This document shows, in pieces, positions 43,933 to 56,710 of a stretch of DNA of 64,000 nucleotides; position 1 is the stretch's first letter, and each line of letters opens with the position of its first letter. Under the pieces are notes generated by a model, which made no database searches, was not told where the DNA came from, and saw nothing but the letters and a program-made list of their open reading frames with translations. Source of the stretch: Symsagittifera roscoffensis (Eukaryota > Xenacoelomorpha > Acoela > Convolutidae); assembly GCF_963678635.1 (NCBI RefSeq), contig NC_087062.1, forward strand, positions 29,412,833 to 29,476,832, written 5' to 3'. Made by a program: the position numbers and the translations under genes.

Positions 43933-45269
43933 ATAAATTTTCTAGATTTGATACATCTTAATTGTATTTGTTGATTTAAAACCGAGTTGAAATTTCTTTT
44001 CAATAACTTGATAAAGCTCAAATAGAGTAATTCACAGTTTTTTATTCCAGTTTTCAAAAGTAAGTGTCAAATTTTTTTACAATGCTTACATGTATGACAA
44101 AAAAAACACAAATCGTGTATCTAAAAAACAATTACTTTCGAAAGGAAGAAGCAGTGTAATTCTACTTTAGAAACATCTCGTTTTGTTCGATTTTTACAGT
44201 AATGATTTTTTAAGCACAGATTATGCATTAGTGAAAAAGCCCGCAAGCCTCGTATTTTTAAGCAGCTTATTTTTAAAAACTCAGAAATGAGGATGGGCAA
44301 ATGTATTGAACAAATGTATTGAACCAATACTGCACTTGAATTTTGTATTGGAATTTACCTCTTGTCTTGCGGCTAATCCGGAAAAGGTTTTTAGTCAAGC
44401 TCAATAAAACGCGTCATTTTCATTTTAGCACCAAAAATGCCAGGAAACGAACACAAATTTGATTTAAAAAAGGTTTCCGAAGCTCTGGTTTCCTTCTTCT
44501 ATAGTTTTGTTTATCTCTCAATGTTTTTTCCCAAAAAAATAGGAGTATTTACACCATCTTAAGTACTTACACCCACCGTTAATTTGCCTCGAAAAATGCA
44601 GGAACTTCAAGAAAACTGTGTGAAAAAAAAAGTTTTTCACAATTTGCGTACAAACGAAACTTAGTAGTAATTTACAGGTTTTTTTCATTTGATTTTGATT
44701 TGGATGGGGTGTGGTTGGTATTTATTGACAACCGGAAGTATTGCACTGTATAGCTGTTTGTCTAAATATTCGAAAAACGTTTTTGTTAATCATCAAAAGT
44801 AGCAGCAAAAAAGTAATAAAAATACTTTATTTGTTGCTACTTTTGAAACTGTTCAATAAAAGTTGCAACACACAATTTTCAGAAACAAAATCCGAAAATC
44901 GGATGATGTTTTTGAATACATTTATTCAGAGTTTATATATTCGATATTTTGGCGAAAGATAATTTGGAGCCATGAGCTTATACCAAAATCAATGCGAAAA
45001 AAAAAGAAAAAGGGAAGCCAGTTTTCATTAAGTAATGGGGTCATTTTCACCAAATACAAATTTGTCACTGTCACTTATGCTGATAAATAGCAATAAATAT
45101 GTAAGTTAGCACTTTTTGCTGCAGTAAAATACCACAAGTTTTGTTTCTGAGGGGATAAAATGTTGCTGAAGAAAAAATAGAGGCACGTATGTCTTCAGAG
45201 AGGGTAAAAATGTTTGTATGTTAAAGTATACTAATAGAATTGAGTAGAGCTGAGTTGGAATTGATGGAA
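43933..45269. other. Non-coding stretch, nothing recognised
   Basis: AT-rich with only short motif-less frames. Confidence 0.5.
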
Positions 45270-45640
45270 ACTGAATGAAAAAAAAAGAGAGAAAAAAGAG
45301 TGACAAAATAGAGGAGAGTGACTTACCTGAGAGCGAATTTGAGCGCGAATGGAAACTGGGGAAAATGAGGAAAAAATGGAAAGATGGAGAAATAGAGAGA
45401 GAAATAAGGACAAGGAATGGGAAAAGAGAGAGGGTAGTTATTGCACATTGGGCTACTTTTTGAGTGACAAGGGGCTCAAAATGCGTCACTCGCGATTAAA
45501 TTCGGAAAAGCAGGAAATCAGAGCTACGAAAAAGAAAGAAAGGAGCGGAAAAAGAAAAAAAGGAACGAAAAAGAAAAAGAAACAAAGAAGAAAAGAAAAA
45601 GGAAAAAGATTGAAAAAAGGGGGAAAATGACAACGACAAC
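45270..45640. repeat. Purine-rich (GA) low-complexity tract
   Basis: About 370 bp of nearly uninterrupted A/G on the plus strand, especially 45275-45305 and 45520-45630. It creates artefactual Lys/Glu/Arg-rich plus frames (45349-45630) and Ser/Phe/Leu-rich minus frames. Polypurine tracts like this can form triplex DNA. Confidence 0.8.
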
Positions 45641-47704
45641 GAAGTATTGAGGTCTATTGCGAATTTAGGGGGCAATAGCCACACGAAATTACAGAGCTGG
45701 AGGGGTATTAGGAAAAAGGAAATCAGGAACAAATTTATATGTATACAATTAGTTTATTGGATTGCAATTGCAATTGGTTCCCCCCAAACGAGCACAGCAG
45801 CTCAATCAAATCAAAACTACCCTTTAATCCCGCAACCCCCTCTTGTAGTCTATTAGTTAGAGTATAGTGTACTCTTTTTCCCATTCAGATTTTAACCCGA
45901 GAGGGTTTTTATGTTATCGCAGTATTGAGATAACGAGATAGTGTGCAATATTCGGTGTGATGTCAACTTGCCGAAAAGTTGGTTCGACTGCAAAGGTCAA
46001 AGTATGAGAGCCCAGTATTATGAATCGGAAAATTTGAAATAGTTTGACACAAAACTGAAAATGTTTTTTTTTCTGAAAACTTCCAATTGATCAAATTTTT
46101 TTGATAAATGAACTTTTGGCATTTTTTGCTATTCAAAACTTCGGACCTGTGAGCGTTGGATTAGTGAAATATACCTTTGCTGTGCTTGATTTGTCTTCTC
46201 ATTTTGTTTGATAAGAAATGAAGAGAGCATTTTAAGACCCTTCAAGGAAAATTTATGCTGCACAGAAGAGCTGAAAATGTTTTCAGATTACAGAAAAAGA
46301 TGAATGATAATGATGACAAATGGCAAACAAATTAAATTCAGGAGTACAGATTAAATTTTAAATAAAGGTCCGCAGAAGGATTCATTTGAGCGACAATGGT
46401 ATATCTTCAGTTCAATTTTGTTATTAAAACTAAACAAAAATGAAGACAATTCAGAACTGAAGATGAAACGGATTTAGCAAGAGAAAAAAAAAGTTTTGAG
46501 CACATGATTGACAGCTCGCAACAAAGACAGGCTTTCCATTCACAAAACACAACTTTCATTTAAATTGTGCTGTGTTTAAAAAGTTGATTTGTTAGAAATA
46601 CAAAAAAGGAAGTTATTTTAAGACTTGAGTTATGAATCACGATTGGTTTTGCCCCCCCCCCCCCCCCTAAAAAAATAACTTCAAGTATTTAACACCTTTT
46701 AACTAATTGGCATGCTGAAACAAACTGACTTTTAACCTACCTGATTAAAAAACCTTTTTTATATACATATATCTATTGATGATTTTGCCATTGATATTTA
46801 TAAAAAGCAAAAAGCTTTTTCCTCATTAAAGACCACTTTGGTTAAAAGGAAGTTCTGTTTTTTTAAGGTTAATTACGACTGCAGTGAAAGGCTTCCCTTG
46901 CTTCCGAGTTAGAAAAGGGAAGTGTAATTAGATATGACTTCCTTGGTTGGATTCTGTTTCCTACCAACTCATTAACTTTTGATTCCGATTTCCACAGCCT
47001 TTGATTAGTCAACCAAAGGCTAATTTTGTCCATTTGCCTTTAGTAACAATTTTTTTTTGTAGTCTATTTTGCCCATAATCATCCACTTTTCCTGCTTGAA
47101 AAGCTCGAGCTAGCAGGCACAGTCACGCGTGTTGCGTAATTAGACACTCATTATGCATTTTGTCCACTTTTAATCCACAATTGGAACCTCTTTTAATTTC
47201 GAACTGTGATGGGGAAAATAAAGACTTTCCTTTAATTAAGAACTCGAGCGTGGTTTAAATTAACCCCAGGTGTTTTTTTTTAATTTGTGGCTTATTTTAC
47301 AATGTTTTACAACAATGAAAATGTGGTCGGAGCGAGCCACTCGAAAAATTAATTGTATGGCAACCGCGTAACGCCGACGCGTGCCACCATAAAGGGGAAC
47401 AAAAATTGTAAAAATTATAATTACTTTTCCATCCCCAGTTAATTCCCACTTTCACATCTTTTTAAAGATGCAATTATAATTTTTTCTCTATATTAAAAAA
47501 AAACATAATGCGCTTTTATGAAAGCTGCATCTGAAAATCGTATGAACCACAAACTGCAAGAATAAAAAATTTTTGATTTGAACTATATAAACGGCAGAAA
47601 AAAACTTAAGGCTCGTTTCTTTTTAAAAGTAGTAACAAATGCAATAAAATTAAATAAGTTTTAAAAACAAAATTTTTGCTCAAATACGTTCGAGTCTTGC
47701 CACC
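45641..47704. other. Non-coding stretch with a C-run
   Basis: No gene supported. A run of about 17 C lies at ~46653-46669, probably unstable in replication and sequencing. Confidence 0.5.
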
Positions 47705-47915
47705 AGTTCAACATGTTCGGCCCATGTGAACAATCTCCCCCCTGAACAGACCAAGTGAACTATCTCCCCCCTAAAATGAAAAGACCAATTCAAGCAGTAA
47801 GACCTGCATGTACTATGCTCAACTCTGATTGGATGAAAAATATTACTTTTAACCAAGTGAACAATCTCCTTTCTAAACTGATTTAGGGGGGGGGGGAGAG
47901 ATTGTTCACTTGGTC
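47705..47915. mobile_element. Short foldback element, 'CCAAGTGAACAATCTCCCCCC' ends
   Basis: The left arm has two direct copies of the motif (GTGAACAATCTCCCCCC at ~47724 and CCAAGTGAACTATCTCCCCC at ~47750). A third direct copy (CCAAGTGAACAATCTCC) is at ~47854. The right arm (GGGGGGAGAGATTGTTCACT then TGGTCC, ending ~47918) is its reverse complement. The whole can fold into a hairpin with a ~130 bp loop. ACATG occurs near both outer edges but not flush with the left arm, so a target duplication is unproven. Confidence 0.6.
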
Positions 47916-47918
47916 CAC

Positions 47919-49083
47919 ATGATCTAGAAGTTTCTAGATTTGGAATGTTCAAAAAATGTATGCAGTTATTGATTTTTGTCGAGAAAATTTTTAACTTCCT
48001 TTTAGACTTGGCTCGCTTTATCTTGAATGGTTTGCGCATAAAGTCATCTGTCTTTTGTTTGCTCACTTTTTATTCATTTTTGTACGTATGCAAATTTGAA
48101 ATTGGTTGTTTTTCTCCCGGGATTCGGTATAAAAGAAGTGGGCGCTGCTTAGCTTTCACTCCAAATGCAAATTTATCTATTTTTAATCAGGAGGCCGAAA
48201 AGACTCGCCCGCCTGGTAACTAATAGAAGCTGAATTCCTGTGGCTTTTTAATTTCCCATTTGCGAGACCAGCTGCACAAAGTCAATTAATTTTTGCTCTA
48301 AATTGAGTTTTTTAATGAAGTTTTTGATGAAGTTTCATTCTAATTGGAAGAATGGTCCTGCGGGGTGGCACCACTCGTTGCTTTTAACTGTCCTTTTTAG
48401 GAGGCTTTTGTTTCGTTTTTCCTTTTTAATCAACCATTTATTAATGAGATGACGTCAATTAAAAAAAAACAAAGTGCAAGTCTAGGTGTTTCTTGCCTCC
48501 ATTTTTTGGAATAAATGAATTTGGCACAAGTTGTTAGCTTCAGTCACAGAACAAAAAAGTTATTCAATTGAATGAGCTAATGAATGAAGTTTTTTTGAAA
48601 CGCTTTTGTCAATTTTTCTGCAATTATTTAAGATATAAAATTGACACTTGGTAGATGAACATATTTGGAAAGAGCTAATCGAGCGAAAAAAAAAGAAAAA
48701 TTTGGTTTTGAAGGAGTTCAGAAGCCACAACATCACAACTAGTTTCAGAGGTGCTCTTGCAGCAAAAACACTCTCGCAAAAAAACCCAAGGAATTTGAAT
48801 ATATGGGCTCAAATTGCTTATTTGGGAAGCTGATGCGCTTGGCTTACTCTTTATGCCGCGAAAAACGACCGTCAGAAGAACCCTTGCCCTTTTTTAGTCC
48901 TTCGTAAAAAGCGGCTATAAACTTAAGAGAAATTTCGAGCTGCTGATCTGAAAAAAAAATCTACAAAAAACTGTTTCAGCAAATATATCGAAAATACGAC
49001 TGCTCCCATTCATACCCAGGACTCTCATGAGCAGTTGTTTTGTCTCTATTTTGTTCCTTTTTCTGGTATAAGCACCCAAGCGA
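47919..49083. other. Non-coding stretch
   Basis: Short motif-less frames only (47945-48223, 48648-48833). Confidence 0.45.
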
Positions 49084-49453
49084 CACCCCCCCCCCCCTCC
49101 ATTCTGATTGCCAAACATTTCCAAAGGGTCCCCTTTACTATAACTTTATGACATCCATTTTTTGCTGAACAACCTCAAAAACTTCCTGAAGGCGCCTTTG
49201 CCGCCAATATGACCATTTTTGAGGGGGAAGCGCGCGCCAAAAAGTGCAATTTTTTGGTCAAAATTTTCCAAAAGTGCCTAAAAGCGCCTTTTTCGGCCTG
49301 GTTGTTGATAAATTTGCCAGCTGCGCAGAAATTTTTTTTTTTCATAATATGGTCCTTATACTATTTTACTATTTAAGGATTTAGGAAAGCTCAGAAAATC
49401 AAAATTTTTCGAGCCCCCCCCCCCTATAAAAGCTTCTGCGCACGTCCCTGTTC
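49084..49453 (-). mobile_element. hAT-type MITE, decayed
   Basis: Reverse-oriented family landmarks: CCAAAGGGTCCCCTTTACTA, GAAGGCGCCTTTGCCGCCAA, TTTTTGAGGGGGAAGCGCGC and AAAGCGCCTTTTTCGG. The outer end is TTCGAGCCCCCCCC... then CGTCCCTG, a degraded form of the CCCCTG terminus. The left terminus is lost in a C-run. Confidence 0.72.
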
Positions 49454-52400
49454 CAGATAAATATATCAAGCAACAAATAAAATCATCTCGTGACAAAACT
49501 CCAACTGTATATCGTAAATAGTTGCAGAAAAAAAAACAACAACATTAAGAAAAATTTCATTCTCTTGTTGAAATCAAAAACTTCTATGTCCTGTGACTGA
49601 ATAATAGTTTCTCAAGTTTCTCAACCAATAACTGGATGATCAAACCGAATAACACTATGCTTCAAAACAGTATGCTTCAGAGTTTTTTACGAAGCTATAA
49701 AAATCAAAAAATCTCAAATTCGCATTTTACCAAAAAAATTCAGCAATTTGAATTCAAGGTTAGTTAAATTACTAAAATAATCAAAATTAGGAAAGAAAAT
49801 GAATCAATTGACAAGGGAAATGGAATAAAGTAAAAAAGGAAGTGACTGAACGGAAAAGCTTATGCTTTGGAACGGATATCTTTAACTACCCTCTTTCAAA
49901 AAGAAAAGGGAATGATTCGTAACTTAGTAGAAAGTTACTTGGTGTAAAGTGTTTTGTACAGGGTGGATATTTGTTATTGGGGTGAAACAATTTAAGATAC
50001 TTGCTTTCGCAAGTGTAACAAGATCCTTTGAATAAATTGAAATTTATGGAACCCAAACTATCAGACAAATGAATCCAATTCCATCCGTTTTTAAGCTGTC
50101 ACTTTTGATAAACACAAAAATTAATGTTCAAATTAAGGTAGTTTTGCTTATTTTTTAACGTACGAAGGAGTCAGAATCTACTGCATGTAAACTGTATTTC
50201 GTTTCCATGTGTTGAAATAGGAAACCAAAACACAGTCTACGACAGTCTGGACTGAAATTTTGATCCCTTTTAATGACAAGCGTGACCCACACAAATAAAG
50301 TTTGATGGTAAAACTAGTTGATCATTAGTTATACATTTCAATGCCAAGCAGAAATGGGTTCGAATATCAATTTGCTGTTATTTGTTGTTAGATTAAAAAA
50401 TTTAGAATGTTTTGAAGAATAAAATTGAAATGTTTTAGTTCTTACCTGTTTATCTTGGTCGATCTGTGTAACTCAGGTTTGGCGACTGGACTTATGGCGA
50501 AACGATGATGATGGCGATGGAAATTGGCATTTATGAATGGAAAACTAATTATGAAATTTAATTGCACAAGAACTGAAGCGTTTAGCTGCCCAAAATATGA
50601 CCTGTTAATTGAAGCACAAAACCACTATCATTAAGTTAAAATTTTGAGATGGTTTCTCTGTTTTTGTTATATCTTAGTTGATTTTTAAATTTTGGTCAAA
50701 AAACGTGACCTAAATTGATTTTGATTTTTAAACTAAGCAATTTTGTACATTTCAATAGCCGACTGTGAAAAGAAAGACGAGGTTTGCGAATGTATTAGGG
50801 GGAAAATCGAGCATCGGGGCATAGGGAAGGGAAAAGAGTTTTTTATGGTCTATCTTGTAAACTGTCTCGGAAGAAAATGAACTCCGCAAACGATTTCATC
50901 CCAACCCAAAATAAGGTGAACAGGGCTTGTGAAAATAGGAAAAATATCCATTAAGAAAAATGGGTTTCGCCGCGCGTTTTGCCCGAAGCAAATCACATTT
51001 TCCTTTATTTTTACGGAAATTCGTTTTTTTTCTCAGTTTTTTTTTGCTCAAGAATGTACCTTTTTTAAATAGGAGACTAATGCGCATTTTTTGTTGCTGC
51101 GTGGCAGCGATGATTAGGATTAGACCATAGGCAAAATGGCAAAATATAAGAGATAGGGAAATTGGAAATTGAATAAAGGGCCAAAAAGCAGAAAAATAGG
51201 AAGAACAGAAACGTGAGAGGGAGAGAGGAAAGGGAAAAGAAAAAAGAAGTGGGGCCGGGATTGGTCGTGTCGTGTTGTAGTATAACTACAGTCGGAGCGG
51301 AGGTGGAAGAAAATGGGATAAAATGGATTGAATCGACAGAAAGGAAGATTGGAGTAGCGCCAACCAAGAAATGGGGATATTATATGCCCTGTGCCCCGCC
51401 ACGTCAACTAAGCATAGCTACCTATACCTATATTGTTGCTATGGCAACCACACTAAGCCCAATGCAAAACAGACTGATGCGAATAGGCCGCATGCAAATT
51501 GTGCTTATGAAGGAAAATGGCTACTCCTTTTCATTCTTTCAAAAACACATTTTTCACTTGGCCAGGTATAAAACACGGCTCCGCATAATTTGTCTGCACA
51601 ACGCAAAAAGAAAAAAGTGTAAGAAAAAAACATTAACAAAAAAAACGAGGCAAACTTTAAACGGATTAAATTTCGGTAAAGCTCGGAGAAATGGCAAATG
51701 ATATGACAACTCAAAAGGACACAGGAAACGAAAAAATACCCTTAGTGCTTGGTCATGATAAAAATAAAAAAATGAAAACGTCCTTTTAGAGATAGTTATT
51801 TTGTCCCCTTATATAGTTATCCCTTTTCGTGCATTTGCTTTAAAAAACTTTTTTCTGCTCGATTTAGTCGCCAGACATGAAACTGAAATTTTTTCTGAGA
51901 CTCGCAAAAAGGTGAGATTTGAAACATATCTCATTGAAACGATTATTGTTTCAAACATAGCTTCCTAAGGTCTTTTGAAGAGATAAGTGAAATGCAAAAT
52001 ATCAATTTTTTTCAAGCGCCTTAACTTGGCTGTTTTGGCAAAAAAGTGAGCAATTATATTAGCAAGAATTTTGTTTTTCAAGCGAAATTTTTCTGTTAGC
52101 AATGTAAAGGCGTACCATATGTTAGAAGCAGTAAACTGCGTTTAAGAAATCTGTAGCTCTATAAAATCCATTTTAAACTCGCTAATGCAGTGATGGCGCC
52201 GTGTATCTGAAATGGAGTTTATAAGTTGCTCTATATGGCTTCTTAATTCTTACAGTCGGTATGCCGCTTATGTACCTGCCTGTGTGAAATTATTGGCTAG
52301 GCTATGTTTTTATTTCTCTTTTTTGTCTTTTTTTTCTTTTTTTTCTACTGCGCGTTGCGGAAAGGGAGCGGAAAAAGCTTGATTGGGAATTTGGGATTGA

Positions 52401-53254
52401 GAGAACCAGGAAATCAATTTTAGTCCCAATTTAAACTGCATTACTTTCCTTTTCAGGCGCATAACACAAAATCAACATCTGAAGGCAGAACAGAGCAGTT
52501 TCTACATATGCTCTTTTTCAGATCTCCTCAATTCTGATTAAAAGTAATCTGAGATTATCTCGAAGCTTTTATTTCATTAAATATATCTCAAATCTAATCG
52601 AATGCAAATTAACCAAATGCTATATGACAATTTAAAAGGCACCACCAGTACGTCATGCTTGATAGATTAGAGAAGTACGCGAATACGGGTGCATTAACTA
52701 AATGGAATGTTCAGAGTAAAAACGGATGAGATAAGTTTGATCTAGTTGGGTTAAATCAAATCTGAAACGATGGTTGCCAAAAAAATCAGCTTTTTATTCA
52801 CGTCGTGGTCTGAATAGACTTTTTAAAATTCTTGCGTCAAACTTAAGAAGTTCATTCAGACCTAGACGTGTTGACCACCGGGTTGACCACCGCACAAAAA
52901 ACTTCTAAGCCATAAAAGTTCATATATCGAGCCTATGAAAAATGCTAGTCATGCATTTTCATACTCAACATGAAATGGCATTTAAAATGATTTTAGAGAC
53001 TTCAAACTCAAGAAGAATTGCTATTTTTTTTGTAAAAAAAATGCTGGTCATAAAAATTCATACTATAAAAATTATATGACAAGCTTTTTTTCAAAAATTC
53101 GAAAACTTTAAACATGGGAGAAAAAATATATTTTCTAAGTTGCAAAACATTTCAATGCACGAACAAACCCTTTTTCAAAAAAAACATTTCTAGCAAAATT
53201 AATTTTTGTCTATGACGAGGCCCAGGCAGAGTCTTCTCACGCATAAGAATGAAA
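49454..53254. other. Long non-coding stretch
   Basis: No gene supported. A purine-rich segment at 51180-51270 produces the 162-codon plus frame 51213-51701 and Phe/Ser/Leu-rich minus frames, which I reject as coding. A good minus-strand 5' splice-site match (CAGGTAAGA) lies near 50441 without a convincing exon. Confidence 0.5.
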
Positions 53255-53262
53255 ATCAGAAC

Positions 53263-53696
53263 CAGGAGCGGATCTAGGATTTTCTCGAGGGGGGGGGGCG
53301 GATTTTCAAAAAATTTTCCAAAATTTTGACGACCTTTTTTTTTTAGGTCGACCAAATTGACTTTTCGAGCTCTCCCAAAGCACTGTCTTGCCCCCATTTT
53401 GGCAAAATTGTTTGCGCCGCAGGCAAATTTTTCGAAAAAACAGTCAAAAACGCCGTTTTTGGGCACTTTTTGAAAAATTTTGACAAAAAAAAATCGCGTT
53501 TTTTTTGGCGCGCGCTCCCCCTCAAAGTTAGTAGGTATTGGCGCCAAAGGCGCCTTTAGAAAAATTTTAGGGTCGGTCGGCCAAAAATGGATTTCTGAAA
53601 AAGTATCAAAGGGGGGACCCTTTGGGTCGGCAGGGGGTCGAATCCCTGAGAGGGGAGGCGTCCGCCCCCCCCCCGCCCCCCCTAAATCCGCCCCTG
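53263..53696 (+). mobile_element. hAT-type MITE with perfect 8-bp target duplication (434 bp)
   Basis: Ends CAGGAGCGGATCTAGG and CCTAAATCCGCCCCTG are flanked on both sides by ATCAGAAC (53255-53262, 53697-53704). It carries the full set of family landmarks, including TTGGCGCGCGCTCCCCCTCA, GGCGCCAAAGGCGCC, AAAGGGGGGACCCTTTGGG and GTCGAATCCCTGAGAGG. It is the best reference copy in the window. The 131-codon minus frame across it (53152-53547) is an artefact of the repeat. Confidence 0.93.
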
Positions 53697-53804
53697 ATCA
53701 GAACGTATAATTTTTGTGAGTTCTTAAATTTGTTTTGGTTAAGTAAGTTATGCTTAAAATCTGTCAAAATTAGGCCGCAATTTACAAACAATGGTACTTT
53801 TTGG

Positions 53805-54070
53805 TACTTTTTAAGAGATCCATTTTTTGCCAACCGACCCTCAAATTTTTCTAAAGGCGCCGTCGGCGCCAATACATACTAACTTTGAGGGGGAGCGCGC
53901 GCAAAAAAAACGCATTTTTTTGTCAAAATTTTCCAAAAAGAAGTGCCCAAAAACGGCTTTTTTGACATGTTTTTTCAAAAAATGCCTGTGGCCTAAAACA
54001 GCGTCTTTTTAGTGCTTTAGGAGAGCTTGGAACTCGGAAAATCGATTTGGTCGACCTAAAGAAAAAGGCG
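53805..54070 (-). mobile_element. hAT-type MITE fragment inverted next to the previous copy
   Basis: It begins inside the family at TTTTGCCAACCGACC, with AAAGGCGCCGTCGGCGCC and GAGGGGGAGCGCGCGC, and runs to TCGACCTAAAGAAAAAGGCG. It lacks both termini. Together with 53263-53696 it makes a head-to-head inverted pair separated by ~110 bp. Confidence 0.78.
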
Positions 54071-56542
54071 TCAAAATTTTAAGTATACGGCGGTTCTCTA
54101 AGTGCAGTTTAACTATGATGTTTTTTGCAATTAACCACCCATTAGGATGTACCATAAGATATAACATTAAGAAAATTTATAGAATTTTTGTGTTTTAGGG
54201 ATAAACACAAAAACATACAGCCAGAGTAAAAAAGAAAATTTTCAACCGGGATAAAAACAAACGAAATACAGATACTAAGAGTTACAAGGGATAAAGAATG
54301 CGTGTGTTTTGTACAATTTACAGGGAGAGATTTAAAACCACTCAAATTGTTTTAAAAGAAGCTTTTAAATCTTAATTTAAAAGGTACAATTGTTTGATAT
54401 GTTTTTGTAAAAAATTTCAAAACTACCCTATACGGCGAATGTCTAAAGTAATTTATTTATAAGATTTCTGACAGTTAACTTAATGGCTTCCTCATTTGAG
54501 AAATTTTTGGTTGTATTGTTTCAGGAAACAAAAAACATAATGCCAAAATCAAAAACCTATTGATTTTTACTTGGAGAAAACTAGTAGTCGCAGCACGAAT
54601 TATCACAGTATGAAGAAAAAATTTCCTTTTTTGTTTATTCCACCCAAAAACCTCTATGAACTACTTGAACGGAAAATATTTTGTTTCAATCTGATTGGCA
54701 AGGTTCAAACAGTGCACTTTTAAACAAGAATCACTTTAATGACAAACAATCCAGAATTTTATGTCAGTTTCAAATATGGGCAAAAATACATTCTTCGGTA
54801 AAGTGTTCATAAATATTTCATACAAGAAAATGGTTCCGGAAAAAAGTATTGACCAACTGACACCTGTTCAAAACTCGGCCGTGTCGGAAATTGTGTTGAA
54901 AACATTGAATGCATTTGTTTTTATCGATCAATGGTTTACTGTGTTCTGGTCTGTTTTAGCCTCCGATTTCACAAAAAAAAACAATTTGAGCGTATTAGCT
55001 GAAAAACCTAAAAATATTAGACATAGAAATAATAAAAAAAAGTTCTAATTGAGTGAAACGGTCGCTCCACAGGTGTGAAATTGCACTACTAGCCTTTTTT
55101 CTACCCGGGTAAAAGATATTGTACAGATATCATGCCAATTGTTACAAGGGATAAAGAATGTGTGTTTCTTTTCAGTGTTTTTAAATTTGCTTTTCTTGGT
55201 AAGTTTAACTTAAAGCCTGTCAAAAACCAGGCCAAACTTTTGCGATTTTCAAACTTTCAAAATTTCAACATAGAAGTTTTTAAGTTTTTCTCAAAAAGTT
55301 TCATTTGTTTCATATAATTACGCAAAAAATTTCAAAATTTGACTTTTCTTTGGATCTTCGAATGTAGTTTAACTATTTGTTACATGGCGGTTAACCGATT
55401 TGGCTCCCCTTTTGAGAATTTTTTCAGTTCTTCTTTAAAACTAAACGCAAAAACATGCAGCTTGAAAACTTTTTGATTGAAACCATTTGGCTGGTTTCAG
55501 CCAAGTTTAGGATGAACAAGCACAAAATAAACTTGAGAGATTTTAAGTAGACTCAAAGGTGAACATGATTAGCAAAAAAACATAGCTTTTGAGCATTTTG
55601 TCAAGTTAGTTTCAACTAAGCAGCAGACTTCTGTTGGTCTGAAAAAATCAGAAGTAGGTCCAGGAGAAAAAATCGAACTGGATCAGGGAAAAAACAATTG
55701 AAAAGGAAATCGGTTTCAAATGAAATGATTTCAATTGTAAAAAAACATTCAAGTGTGCTCTGTGTTTTGTTCTGTTTTACGCAGTTACTTCACAAAATAG
55801 GGCCAATTGAGTGAGTTAGATTAAAATATTCAAAAGTTCTTCAATTAGAAAGATCAGTAAGAGTATTAGGTACGATTTCTTCGCAACTGTAAGACTGTAT
55901 AAAAATTGTATTTTCGTCCGGTTATCAAATAGTACACAGATATCCTGCCAATTGATACAAGTGATAACTGAAGTGTCTATCCTAACGACAACCTTTTACA
56001 AAAATGCTTTTTAAATAAGGAGGAACCAAATCTCTCAATGGTTGAGCTGAAGCGAAATCATTAAGCAGATGATATAAAAAAAAACTTGGTTTCTTAAGTT
56101 ATCTCTATAAAAAATGGTTTCCAAATTTTTCAATTCTCCCTGAAGAACAAAAAATCACGAAGTTTTGTCAAAATTCAGGCTCCTAATTGATTAAATAAGT
56201 GGGAACTTTCATAGTTTACGTTTGTTACGATGTTTCGCAAAATTTTTTCATAAATAAAAATATAGAAAGCCTAGTAATTGAAGACGGGTTAAAATTTTTC
56301 TACAAGACGGATGAATTAGCAGACGGTGCTACTACTCAGCGTTTGCGGAAGCTCAGCGCTACGATACATGTCAATCGCTATTATCCTCGGAGCTTCTAAA
56401 CTCTGAAACGATCAGAAATGTGTCCAAGAAAACAACATTGACCATCCTGACGTCTGTTCAAAATGTGGCCAAGTCAGAATCGCCTTGAAAAAAATGACCT
56501 CAGATATATTAACTAATCAGGTTCACTCAGTGTGTGTTGTTT

Positions 56543-56710
56543 GCCTACATTTGCCTACAGTGCAAAATTTTTGCCAAAGTAGTGTCTTTTTAGTTTTCTT
56601 GGAGTGCATGGAAAAATTGAATTTCATGGACCAAAAAAATGTCGAGACGACAAAATTTCAAAATTTTCTGAAAAACCGCCTCCATCCTGGAGGAAGTCCT
56701 TCTGCCCCTG
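56543..56710 (-). mobile_element. hAT-family fragment captured in the array, unit 1
   Basis: TTTGCCTACAGTGCAAAATT, TGGAGTGCATGGAAAAATTG, TTCATGGACCAAAAAAATGT and a terminal TTCTGCCCCTG match the copy at the window end (63891-64000) and the family terminus. The same fragment is at 58853-59011 in the next unit. Confidence 0.7.

Noticed and set aside
45106-45732. Lys/Glu-rich plus frames and Ser/Phe-rich minus frames of 78-127 codons
   Set aside because: They arise from a GA-rich low-complexity tract. A good minus-strand donor-like CAGGTAAGT at 45321-45329 is present, but nothing else supports an exon.
51213-51701. 162-codon plus-strand frame
   Set aside because: It begins in a purine-rich tract, ends in a lysine-rich tract and shows no domain or conserved motif. 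Overlapping frames on both strands are equally long.
53152-53710. 131-codon minus frame and 76-codon plus frame
   Set aside because: Both lie across a hAT MITE. Similar peptides recur at other MITE copies (38.5, 43.6, 63.7 kb), so they are repeat artefacts.
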